Source: Paracoccus denitrificans (GTDB taxonomy: Bacteria; Pseudomonadota; Alphaproteobacteria; Rhodobacterales; Rhodobacteraceae). Taken from it: a stretch of DNA of 64,000 nt. The number at the start of each line of letters is the position of its first letter. The stretch's first letter is position 1. Both the position numbers and the translations under genes were made by a program. The stretch is from the NCBI GenBank assembly GCA_005768755.1, contig VAFL01000005.1, positions 1 to 64,000 on the forward strand, in the 5' to 3' direction. The notes beneath the pieces are model-generated. The model saw only the letters and a program-made list of their open reading frames with translations, ran no database searches and was not told where the DNA came from. This document shows, in pieces, positions 7,547 to 15,381 of the stretch.

Positions 7547-9506
7547 CCAGCATGTCGTCTTCGGCGAAACGCGCATTTTCCTGAATATACTCAAAGCGCA
7601 GTTCGGGCTTCTTGCCCATCAGACGCTCGACCAGATCGCCTGTCTCGCCGGCTGCGTCTTCGTCGATGGTTACCCGGATCAATTTACGGGTTGCGGGGTT
7701 CATCGTCGTGTCCTTCAGGTCCTTGGCGTCCATCTCGCCAAGCCCTTTGAAACGCTGCACGTCGATCTTGCCGCGCCCGCCAAGCCCCGTCTCCATCAGC
7801 CGTTCCTTTTCGGCGTCATCCGCGACATAGACGCGTTCGGCCCCTTGGGTCAGCCGGTAAAGCGGTGGGCAGGCCATATAAAGGTGGCCCTTGTCGATCA
7901 TCGGGCGCATCTGCGTGAAGAAGAAGGTCATCAGCAGTGCCGCGATGTGGGCGCCATCGACATCGGCATCAGTCATGATGATGACCTTGTCGTAACGCAG
8001 ATCATCGACATTGAATTTCGTGCCCATGCCCACGCCAAGCGCCTGGCAGAGGTCGTTGATTTCCTGATTCGAGCCAAGCTTGCCCGAGGCCGCACCAAGC
8101 ACGTTCAGGATCTTGCCCTTGAGCGGCAGAAGCGCCTGTGTCGTCCGGTCGCGCGCCTGCTTGGCCGATCCGCCTGCGCTGTCGCCTTCGACGATGAACA
8201 GTTCGGTGCCGCTTCGGTTCTTGGCCGAACAATCGACAAGCTTGCCGGGAAGCCGCAGTTTCTGCGTCGCCGTCTTGCGCTGGGTTTCCTTTTCCTGACG
8301 GCGGCGCAGGCGCTCCTCGGCCCGCAGGATCAGGAAATCAAGGATTGCGCCGGCTGATTTCGGATCCGCGGCCAGCCAGTTGTCGAAATGGTCGCGCACC
8401 GCACCTTCGACCAGCCGCTGCGCTTCGACCGTGGCAAGCCGGTCCTTGGTCTGGCCCACGAATTCCGGTTCGCGGATGAAGCAACTGACAAGCGCGCAAC
8501 CGCCGGTCAAAAGGTCCTCGCGCGTGATCTGGGCGGCTTTCTTGTTATTGGCCAGTTCGCCGTAGGCGCGCACGCCCTTCAGGATTGCGGACCAGAAACC
8601 GGCCTCATGCGTTCCGCCTTCGGGGGTGGGGACGGTGTTACAATAGGACTGGATGAAACCGTCGCGCGACGGCGTCCAGTTGATCGCCCAATCGACCTTG
8701 CCCGGCACGCCGAAGCGACCCTGAAAATCGACGTCTCCGGCAAAGGGACGGTCGGAATAGGTGGTCACGCCATTCAATGTCTCGGTCAGGTAGTCGGCGA
8801 GCCCGCCGGGGAAGTGGAAGACCGCTTCCATCGGGGTTTCGCCGTCATCGATTTCCGACTTCCAGCGGATTTCAACGCCCGAGAACAGATAGGCCTTGGA
8901 CTTCACCATTTTCAGCAGCCGCGCGGGCTTGAAACGATGATGTCCGAAGATTTCCTCATCAGCGTGGAAGGTCACGGTGGTGCCGCGCCGGTTCGGGGCG
9001 GCGCCGATCTTCTGGACCGGACCCTGCGGAATACCCCGGGAAAACCGCTGCTCGAACAGCTCTTTGTTGCGCGCCACCTGTACGACCATCAGATCCGACA
9101 GCGCGTTGACCACGGATGCGCCGACCCCGTGGAGACCGCCCGAGGTCTGATAGGCATCGCCAGAGAATTTGCCCCCTGCATGCAGCGTGCAGAGGATCAC
9201 CTCCAGCGCCGATTTGCCGGGGAATTTCGGGTGCGGATCAATCGGGATGCCGCGGCCGTTGTCGCGGATGACGACGCTGTAATCGGCCAGCAATTCAACC
9301 TCGATCCGGGTGGCATGGCCTGCCACCGCCTCGTCCATCGAGTTGTCCAGAATTTCCGCGACCAGATGGTGCAGCGCGCGTTCATCCGTGCCGCCGATAT
9401 ACATGCCGGGGCGTTTGCGGACGGGTTCCAGCCCTTCCAGCACCTCGATCGAGGCGGCGGAATAGCTTTTATCGTCCTGCGTCACGGGAAAGAGATCGTC
9501 GGCCAT
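7539..9506 (-). CDS. parE: DNA topoisomerase IV subunit B
   Basis: ParE is the ATPase subunit of topoisomerase IV, which decatenates daughter chromosomes with ParC. The 655-residue product has the GHKL ATPase fold (EILDNSMDEA, DNGRGIPIDPHPKF, GGLHGVGASVVNALS). The TOPRIM domain follows, with FIVEGDSAGGSAKQ and the metal-binding DADVDGAHI, then PPLYRLTQG and the C-terminal QRFKGLGEM. ParE is told from GyrB by its length and by the absence of the GyrB-type insertion in TOPRIM. Reading is full length with no break. It is coupled to the downstream ChaC-like gene. Confidence 0.95.
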   Translation of the reverse strand: MADDLFPVTQDDKSYSAASIEVLEGLEPVRKRPGMYIGGTDERALHHLVAEILDNSMDEAVAGHATRIEVELLADYSVVIRDNGRGIPIDPHPKFPGKSALEVILCTLHAGGKFSGDAYQTSGGLHGVGASVVNALSDLMVVQVARNKELFEQRFSRGIPQGPVQKIGAAPNRRGTTVTFHADEEIFGHHRFKPARLLKMVKSKAYLFSGVEIRWKSEIDDGETPMEAVFHFPGGLADYLTETLNGVTTYSDRPFAGDVDFQGRFGVPGKVDWAINWTPSRDGFIQSYCNTVPTPEGGTHEAGFWSAILKGVRAYGELANNKKAAQITREDLLTGGCALVSCFIREPEFVGQTKDRLATVEAQRLVEGAVRDHFDNWLAADPKSAGAILDFLILRAEERLRRRQEKETQRKTATQKLRLPGKLVDCSAKNRSGTELFIVEGDSAGGSAKQARDRTTQALLPLKGKILNVLGAASGKLGSNQEINDLCQALGVGMGTKFNVDDLRYDKVIIMTDADVDGAHIAALLMTFFFTQMRPMIDKGHLYMACPPLYRLTQGAERVYVADDAEKERLMETGLGGRGKIDVQRFKGLGEMDAKDLKDTTMNPATRKLIRVTIDEDAAGETGDLVERLMGKKPELRFEYIQENARFAEDDMLDV

Positions 9507-9602
9507 GCATCTGCTCGTTTCTGGTTTCGGTCGTTATCTCATGAAGCGATGGTCTGGGGCAAGGGTTTGTGGCCTGTGGACAAACCGCCGCAAGTTGTGG
9601 TT

Positions 9603-9779
9603 TCAGATCAGCGATTTCAGGCAACCGTCGGCGTTGAACTGAAAGATCGAGTAGTCCACCTTGCCAAATGGCAGGGGCGGCGAAACGTGAATATTCAGCG
9701 CGAACGGCAAGTCTCGGTCATAAAGGGAACCCGGATAGGGCGCCTGCAACCGTTCGACGGCGCAGCCCAGCCGAGCGGC
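9603..9779 (-). pseudogene. Start-less coding remnant between parE and GST gene
   Basis: After an in-frame TAA at 9780-9782 the minus strand reads about 58 codons with protein-like composition and codon-position bias. It includes RLQAPYPGSLYDRDLPFALN followed by IHVSPPLPFGKVDYSIFQF, and stops at 9603-9605. There is no ATG or GTG in frame, and the frame before the TAA also reads as alanine-rich coding sequence (DLAALA). It therefore looks like a broken or truncated small gene just downstream of the GST gene. The family is not recognised. Confidence 0.3.
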
Positions 9780-9798
9780 TTAAGCCAGCGCAGCAAGG

Positions 9799-10458
9799 TC
9801 ACTCCGGTTCGGCCAGTCTGGCTTGCCACATTTTCTGGAAAGCGGGGCGCGCCTGCGCATCCGTCAGCCATTGATGCAGGGCCGGGAATTGTTCCATCAA
9901 CGGGCCATAGCCTTGCGCATATCGGATCGTTTCGGCCATGGCGATATCGGCAAGGGTGAAGCGGCCGCCGACCAGATGCGCATGGCGCGCGAAATGATCC
10001 TCCAGCACGCTGAACGGACGGATGAGGCGTTCAGCGGCATTCGCGATCAGCGCCTGATCCTCGCCCGATTGGGCCTGCCCGCGGCCATGCAGGAACAGAA
10101 GCGTCAGGGCGTCAGGCTCGATCGCGGTGGCGGCATAGAAGCTCCATTGCGACATCATAGCGTCTTCTGTGGCATTCGGCGGGCCCAGTGGCGCACCATG
10201 CTTGCGCCCAAGATAAAGGTTGATCGCGTAAGATTCCGACATGACCAGCCCGTCATCCTCGATCACGGGGATCGCGCCCGAGGGGCTGAGCTTCAGGAAG
10301 CCCGGCGAATGGGTGTTCAGCGCGGCGTTTGGTCCGTCCGGGTCGGCCAGCCGATAAGCCTGAATGACGGGAACCTGCTTGTAAGGCAATCCGATCTCGT
10401 GGCACAGCCAGATGATCCGCGATGCGCGCGATCGGGTCACGCCGTGAATTGTCAGCAT
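9799..10458 (-). CDS. Glutathione S-transferase family protein
   Basis: The 219-residue cytosolic protein has the N-terminal thioredoxin-like GST domain (MLTIHGVTRSRASRIIWLCH, then FLKLSPSGAIPVIEDDGLVMSESYAI with the cis-Pro and the SES glutathione-binding turn). The helical C-terminal domain is marked by GGRFTLADIAMAETI. GSTs conjugate or reduce substrates with glutathione; the substrate cannot be read from sequence. It is divergent from the T6SS effector module that begins near 10.7 kb. Confidence 0.9.
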   Translation of the reverse strand: MLTIHGVTRSRASRIIWLCHEIGLPYKQVPVIQAYRLADPDGPNAALNTHSPGFLKLSPSGAIPVIEDDGLVMSESYAINLYLGRKHGAPLGPPNATEDAMMSQWSFYAATAIEPDALTLLFLHGRGQAQSGEDQALIANAAERLIRPFSVLEDHFARHAHLVGGRFTLADIAMAETIRYAQGYGPLMEQFPALHQWLTDAQARPAFQKMWQARLAEPE

Positions 10459-10701
10459 TTTCGAAATCTCCCTTCGTCCGGACGACCCTATGCCCAGCCG
10501 GACAGGACGGGAAGCCCGTTTGTAAAGGCCGGTGTGTCAGCGCCGTAGCACCGGTGCCCACAAGCATGGCGGGCATAAAATTATTCCCTTTCGTCACATC
10601 TGCTGTATAACCTGCACTGACCGGCCGTTGCCGTATATCACGTTAACCATTGACGTTTTTCTTTTGCTGAGTTGCTGTTCTTGAATGACGCTACGAACAT
10701 A

Positions 10702-11532
10702 ATGGTCTGGCAGGCAGGACTTCGTTACCGCGACGGTTCAAGGGAATTGAACCACCTCGTCCTGTCGCGCAGCGGTGATCGTGACGAAATCATCAAGGCG
10801 GCCGCAGATCTTGGTTCGCCGCGGGGATGGCAGCTTGACAGCATAGGTCCGCTTGTCACCGCGCCAGCGCCGTGCACCGACCCGCGATTGATCGCCATGG
10901 TGAAAGGCGCGTCCGCGGTGATGCTGACGACAGACCTGCGCCCGATGATCAAGGTCAGCCGTATCTTCGTTCGCGGACTGGATGCACAGTTCGGCAGTTA
11001 TCCGAAGCAGGATGTGCCGGCCGAACTGGCCGAACAGGTTTTCGGCACGCCTGGCCGGTCGTGTTACGCGCTGCTTGACGGGGCGAAAATCGACCATTTG
11101 CCGCAGATGCTTGCCGGATCGCTGCTGGATCACGACAGTCTGTTTCAGGGCAAGGCGCAGCAGGAACTGGCCGAGGTTGCGCCCTATCTGGTCCGGCTGG
11201 AGCGTGAAAGCCCCTTCACACGCCGCGTGTTCACAACGCCGGGTGCACTTGGCGGCCTGTGGGGGCGCGACGGCGGGGTGCTGCTTTTATCCGCCGCACC
11301 TTTGGCCGACATCCGCCGGCAGCTGCGCAAGTATACCCGCATTCGGGATGAAGGCGGAAAGTGGTTCTATTATCGTTTTTGGGAACCGCGGGTATTTCGC
11401 GCCAGTGCCTTGCAATATGACGTTGCCACCTTCCGCGATTTCCTGGGCCCGATTGAGGCTGTGTTGTGCCCGGATCGCAGCGAAGATGCGATGCTGCTGT
11501 TCGAAGCGCCACCGGCAGAGACGCGGACATGA
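10702..11532 (+). CDS. DUF4123 T6SS effector adaptor, copy 1
   Basis: DUF4123 proteins (Tap/Tec-type chaperones) load particular effectors onto VgrG spikes of the type VI secretion system. This 276-residue product shows the domain pattern: CYALLDGAKIDHLPQMLAG, SLFQGKAQQELAEVAPYLVRL, GGLWGRDGGVLLL, LRKYTRIRDEGGKWFYYRF and WEPRVF. An N-terminal ~95 residues precede it. The start is uncertain: the ATG at 10702 is used, but in-frame TTG codons at 10672 and 10681 are possible and no strong ribosome site marks any of them. The stop overlaps the next gene by 4 bp, so it heads a six-gene operon. A possible TATAAC -10 lies at 10606-10611. Confidence 0.85.
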   Translation: MVWQAGLRYRDGSRELNHLVLSRSGDRDEIIKAAADLGSPRGWQLDSIGPLVTAPAPCTDPRLIAMVKGASAVMLTTDLRPMIKVSRIFVRGLDAQFGSYPKQDVPAELAEQVFGTPGRSCYALLDGAKIDHLPQMLAGSLLDHDSLFQGKAQQELAEVAPYLVRLERESPFTRRVFTTPGALGGLWGRDGGVLLLSAAPLADIRRQLRKYTRIRDEGGKWFYYRFWEPRVFRASALQYDVATFRDFLGPIEAVLCPDRSEDAMLLFEAPPAETRT

Positions 11533-12266
11533 GCCTGACACTCAGCCAACTGATGCCGGCATCCGCCCGCGCCGCGCTGTTGGACGAGCGGTTCGAGCAA
11601 TACGCGGTCCGCGCTGCCGTTTTCCTGCATCAGCAACTGGGGTGGGTCGTGCGTGACCTGGACGAGACCGCGTTGCGTCGCGCCATTTCGCAAAGTTATA
11701 CCCTGTCGTCGGCAGCCGGACTTCGCAATGAGGCGGACCACCTCAAATACCTGTATGCGGCCGGTTACTGGGGCATCGGATTTGAAACGGACGAGCAGTA
11801 TGCGCAGCCGCTGCGCGAGGCGGGCTATCGCCCCGCAGACCACGGGCGCCTCGCATATCTGCCTATGGAACCGGTGCTGAACGCGCTGGAGCGCTGGCAG
11901 GTCCCGCTGCAAAACGAACCGCACCGGCCCGAAGCGACATTGCATGGTCTGGTGCAGCTTGCCGAGGCGCCGGCACCCAATTTCGAACGGATGCTTCCGT
12001 TCATGGCGTCGATCTGGCCGGAACGGTGCCAAAGGCTGCGGTCCGAACAACTGATCCGCACGATCGAGAACATCCGCCATGACTATGGCGATCAGAATGT
12101 AACGCGAAATGCGCCGGCGGTATATGCGGCGATTGCGCTGCATCTTGGTCGTCGGCTGGGGAACGACCCATTTCTACCGTGGGCAGCGGAGGCCGTGACC
12201 GATGGCTTTGCGCTGATCCATGGGCTCATTGATTACTGGAAAAGTTTTGGACGGGCAGCAGCTTGA
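11529..12266 (+). CDS. Helical T6SS accessory protein (unrecognised family)
   Basis: The 245-residue product has no signal peptide and appears mostly alpha-helical. I recognise no named domain. Its middle part (AAGLRNEADHLKYLYAAGYW, then GIGFETDE) resembles the C-terminal tail of the second DUF4123 protein (RARGYRAERAVLFYVESLHL, then ARRIGLDEN). A reasonable reading is that adaptor and helical domain are two genes here but fused at 14152-15381. The ATG overlaps the DUF4123 stop (ATGA), and its own stop overlaps the next start, so translation is coupled. Function is inferred as an adaptor partner for the following putative toxin. Confidence 0.6.
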   Translation: MSLTLSQLMPASARAALLDERFEQYAVRAAVFLHQQLGWVVRDLDETALRRAISQSYTLSSAAGLRNEADHLKYLYAAGYWGIGFETDEQYAQPLREAGYRPADHGRLAYLPMEPVLNALERWQVPLQNEPHRPEATLHGLVQLAEAPAPNFERMLPFMASIWPERCQRLRSEQLIRTIENIRHDYGDQNVTRNAPAVYAAIALHLGRRLGNDPFLPWAAEAVTDGFALIHGLIDYWKSFGRAAA

Positions 12267-13267
12267 TGGATAAGTCTGAACTTCTTGTCGGAATTGCCGG
12301 TATCGCGGCTTTGGGGGCGATCGCCAAGCCGAATTCGCGTGTTTCCGATGTGATCGAAACCGCCAATATCATCGCTGGTCTTTCGGGCAGGAATGGCCTT
12401 GGTGGGACTCTGCCACGGGCGGTATCCGGTCTTGGTGACACGCTGCGCGCGATCCGGGACATGGGTGGGTCGCTTCCGCCGCTGATCCCGACCGGGGGCG
12501 GTGCGGCAGTAGCGGATCTGCCCACAACGCCATCGGCGGGTATCAGTGCGGGCGGACAGGTGCCGCCGGCGCCAGCCATTTCGGCCCCCGTTCCCGCTGC
12601 AGCCGCACCGGCGACAGAACCGCCTGCCGAGGCGGGGCGAGCGGCGGATCCAGGCAAACTCAGCACGGATTGCACGGATAAATGGCTGGTCATCACCATA
12701 GACCGCACCCAGAAGCAGGAATTCGGCGGTGTCTGGGAATGCACGCTAGGGCAGTTGCGGATGGAGTTGTGGGACAAGAGGGATTCCGGGTCGGGCGACC
12801 TGATCATGGAATGCTACACGGTAGAGCGCGGTGCCCATAGAAATCAGCGGGTTGCCCAAACCGCAACGATGATCCTTGCGGGCGACGATTACGGGATCAA
12901 CATCCACGCGGGCGAGGTCATGTCGACATATAATTACCGCGTGCAGGACAAGGTGAATAACATCAAGCCGCGCCCGGCACTCGCCGTTTATGGCACCGGT
13001 TTCGGCGCGGTCGGCGCGCGCAGCGGGATCTGCATTCATCACGGCAGCAGTCACAGATGGTCAACGGGCTGCATCCTGCTGACGCCCACAACCGGCGAAC
13101 GCTCGGGCGGAAGGTGGGTCTTCCCGCTTGCGCCAAGTTGCGACACACAAATGGAGTTCCGCAAGAACGTGCTGACATTCGCCAAGATGCCGACCGCGCG
13201 TGTCTATTCGCAGGGTGGGGCCAGGAAACTCGACCGTGTCCGCCTGATCATCCGGGAGTGCTTCTGA
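12266..13267 (+). CDS. Putative T6SS cargo with DUF5675/L,D-transpeptidase-like domain
   Basis: The 333-residue protein has three parts. The N-terminal ~40 residues are hydrophobic and Ala/Gly-rich, residues ~75-130 are a Pro/Ala-rich linker, and the C-terminal ~200 residues hold the domain. Near the C-terminus ICIHHGSSHRWSTGCILL places H258/H259 ten or eleven residues before C269. This matches the IHxGxxxxxTxGC spacing of DUF5675 and resembles the His/Cys site of L,D-transpeptidases, which act on peptidoglycan. The position directly after a DUF4123 adaptor and a helical accessory gene suggests a secreted effector attacking the cell wall. That role is inference; no immunity partner is obvious. 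Confidence 0.6.
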   Translation: MDKSELLVGIAGIAALGAIAKPNSRVSDVIETANIIAGLSGRNGLGGTLPRAVSGLGDTLRAIRDMGGSLPPLIPTGGGAAVADLPTTPSAGISAGGQVPPAPAISAPVPAAAAPATEPPAEAGRAADPGKLSTDCTDKWLVITIDRTQKQEFGGVWECTLGQLRMELWDKRDSGSGDLIMECYTVERGAHRNQRVAQTATMILAGDDYGINIHAGEVMSTYNYRVQDKVNNIKPRPALAVYGTGFGAVGARSGICIHHGSSHRWSTGCILLTPTTGERSGGRWVFPLAPSCDTQMEFRKNVLTFAKMPTARVYSQGGARKLDRVRLIIRECF

Positions 13268-13309
13268 TGACGCAGGCCTTTGCATTCGACTGCCGTATCG
13301 GGGGGCAAC

Positions 13310-14152
13310 ATGGACAGTGACGCAATCCGTCTTCACCCGCGGTCGCACTATATCGGCATCCACCGCGACATCAGTACGGCGTTCGAACTTTATCGGGATG
13401 CGCAGATCGATGCTGGAACGCTGAACGCCCGTGTGGCGGGTGCTGTCGTTGATGATCCGTTCTCGACCCTGGTCATCCTGCCTGACGGACCGGGCCAGCA
13501 GGGGCGAACAGAATTCCTTCAGCGTGTCATCAGCAGCGCGGGAATTGCCGAAAACTGGCGCACGGAACTCGCTCGTGTTGTCCAGACGGCACCTGTCCTT
13601 GCCATGCCGAGCTTTGACACGCTGGATTCTTTTGCCGCCGCGCTTCCGACATTCCTGTCGGTTGATGGATGGCTGGATCAGATCGAACGAATCATGGCGG
13701 CCCTCTCTCTTCAGGCCGGGTCTGCCTATGATGATTTTCGCCTTGCCGGCGATATCGCCCAGCAGTTGTCGCCTTTGCTTGGTTATCGCCATTACACGCG
13801 CGACGCTGGTCAGGGCTATGTGCCACCGGGGCCGTCAGACGGTAACGTGCAGGCCGGTTATACCGGGGGTGCGTCGCTGTTCGTCGATCTGTTCGCGACG
13901 ACGCCAGCGCGCAGACGCGATGCCCTGAAGGCGGCCGAGCGGGTCGAGTCGATGCCTTCACGACGTCAAGCGCAGGTCTACGGCTGGATGCTGGACGCGA
14001 ATTTTGAATATTTCATGGGTGTCGGCCGTATCCCATCCGACCTGCCGGAGGAGGTGGCGCGGGTGGCACCGCGTCTGGGTGCGCTTCATCAGGAAATAGT
14101 GGCGCAGCTGATGGCCGAATTCAGCCGTATGGAAGCGGAGATGACCGCTTGA
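13310..14152 (+). CDS. Protein of unknown function in T6SS effector module
   Basis: The 280-residue product is not recognised. It has no signal peptide or transmembrane segment, is acidic in parts and looks helical, with a Gly-rich stretch (YVPPGPSDGNVQAGYTGGAS) in the middle. The ATG at 13310 is chosen because GGGGG lies just before it. A 17-codon ORF (13267-13320) starts on the previous stop with an ATGA overlap and ends just inside this gene, so it may pass ribosomes on. The stop overlaps the next DUF4123 gene. Being between two putative toxins, it could be an immunity protein, a structural accessory or a second cargo; nothing in the sequence decides. Confidence 0.55.
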   Translation: MDSDAIRLHPRSHYIGIHRDISTAFELYRDAQIDAGTLNARVAGAVVDDPFSTLVILPDGPGQQGRTEFLQRVISSAGIAENWRTELARVVQTAPVLAMPSFDTLDSFAAALPTFLSVDGWLDQIERIMAALSLQAGSAYDDFRLAGDIAQQLSPLLGYRHYTRDAGQGYVPPGPSDGNVQAGYTGGASLFVDLFATTPARRRDALKAAERVESMPSRRQAQVYGWMLDANFEYFMGVGRIPSDLPEEVARVAPRLGALHQEIVAQLMAEFSRMEAEMTA

Positions 14153-15381
14153 TGGCGGCTGCTGAGGGGATGTTTCTTGGTTGGGCAGCGGGACTGCGCG
14201 GCGCCACGGGGGAAGCCGGCACGGTGGTCTTCGCGGGTCATGCCAGGGATTCTGCCGCTTTTTCCAGCACGCTTCCGGCGCAGCTTCAATACGCAGACCT
14301 TCGGATTTATTCCTTGGCCGATTGGGTGCAAACAGGCTTTGCGGACGATTTCGCGCCCGATCTTGCCCTGCGCTGCGAACCGGGTGCGGGGCCGGTGCTG
14401 ATGTGGCAGCGGTCAGGTGACACGACGTTCGCGCCTTGGATTGCGGCAGATGACAATGGCGCGCTTTCGCGCAGCGATCTGGGCATCATCGCGCCCCTGC
14501 TGGACAGGTTCGGTGAAGACCGCAGGGCCACGGTGCCCGACGCGCTGGCGTCGCATATGTTCGAAAGCGACGCTCGCCGCCTTTTCGCTGTCGTCGATGC
14601 AGCTGCTGTCCCTGACCTGCTGCCACGGCTGGAAGCCGAGAATCTGCGTCATGAAAGCCTGTTTCAGGGATCATCCGGCGATAACCTTGCCGAGGTTTCG
14701 CCCTGGCTGGTCGAGTTTCCGTCCGACAGCGCCAATCTGCGCCGTCTTATGACGCAATCGGATCGGCCGGGACGGGGTTGGTACGACGCCGATGCCGCCC
14801 TGTTTATCCATAGCCGCACGGATTTCGACGGTCTGCGTCGGCATTTGCGCAAATTCACGAAACTGCCTGACGAAGACGGCAAATGGTTTTTCCTGCGCTT
14901 CTGGTCGGCACAGTTTCGTGACTATCTTGTGAATCAGCCCGATGCACCTCTGCCCGGCGCATTCTTCGACCAGGTCGAGGCGTTGTTCTGCCGAATGCCC
15001 GGTGATCGATGGTTACGGCTGGCCGCCAACCGTCCGATCAATGGGGCACGCGACCGCTTTCTGCCGGCTTTCCGCGCGCATTCCCGTTTTTTGCTGCGAA
15101 GCCGCTTCGTGGACAGGTTGGCCAACGAGTTGAACGAGGCCTATGCCAACCCGCCCTCTGCTCCGCGTCTGTCTGCCTATTATGCGCTGGCGCGCGCGCG
15201 CGGATATCGGGCAGAGCGGGCCGTGCTTTTTTACGTCGAATCCCTTCACCTGGCCCGCCGGATCGGGCTGGACGAAAACAGCTTTCTGGCCCGCCCCGAG
15301 GCGCGAGCCGTCGAATTTTACAGCGATGTCGGGCGCGCACATACCTTGCGCGACATGTTGAAGAAAATGGAGGCCGCATGA
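14152..15381 (+). CDS. DUF4123 T6SS effector adaptor, copy 2, with helical C-terminal extension
   Basis: The 409-residue protein has a DUF4123 domain at about residues 130-285: ARRLFAVVDAAAVPDLLPRL, ESLFQGSSGDNLAEVSPWLV, LRRHLRKFTKLPDEDGKWFF and LRFWSAQF. A ~110-residue helical tail resembles the stand-alone protein at 11529-12266. This is the organisation of VasW-like adaptors, placed immediately before a VasX-like toxin as in Vibrio cholerae. The ATG at 14152 overlaps the previous stop, and its stop overlaps the toxin start. It shares the LFQG...LAEV..[WY]LV and LRK[FY]T motifs with copy 1, so the two probably arose by duplication. Confidence 0.82.
   Translation: MAAAEGMFLGWAAGLRGATGEAGTVVFAGHARDSAAFSSTLPAQLQYADLRIYSLADWVQTGFADDFAPDLALRCEPGAGPVLMWQRSGDTTFAPWIAADDNGALSRSDLGIIAPLLDRFGEDRRATVPDALASHMFESDARRLFAVVDAAAVPDLLPRLEAENLRHESLFQGSSGDNLAEVSPWLVEFPSDSANLRRLMTQSDRPGRGWYDADAALFIHSRTDFDGLRRHLRKFTKLPDEDGKWFFLRFWSAQFRDYLVNQPDAPLPGAFFDQVEALFCRMPGDRWLRLAANRPINGARDRFLPAFRAHSRFLLRSRFVDRLANELNEAYANPPSAPRLSAYYALARARGYRAERAVLFYVESLHLARRIGLDENSFLARPEARAVEFYSDVGRAHTLRDMLKKMEAA

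Noticed and set aside
9575..9583. Single DnaA-box-like 9-mer (TGTGGACAA) near the parE start
   Set aside because: One copy only, no clustered boxes or AT-rich unwinding region; not evidence of an origin.
8388..9959. Open frame of 523 codons on the plus strand across parE and the GST gene
   Set aside because: It crosses two real genes on the other strand and has no motif.
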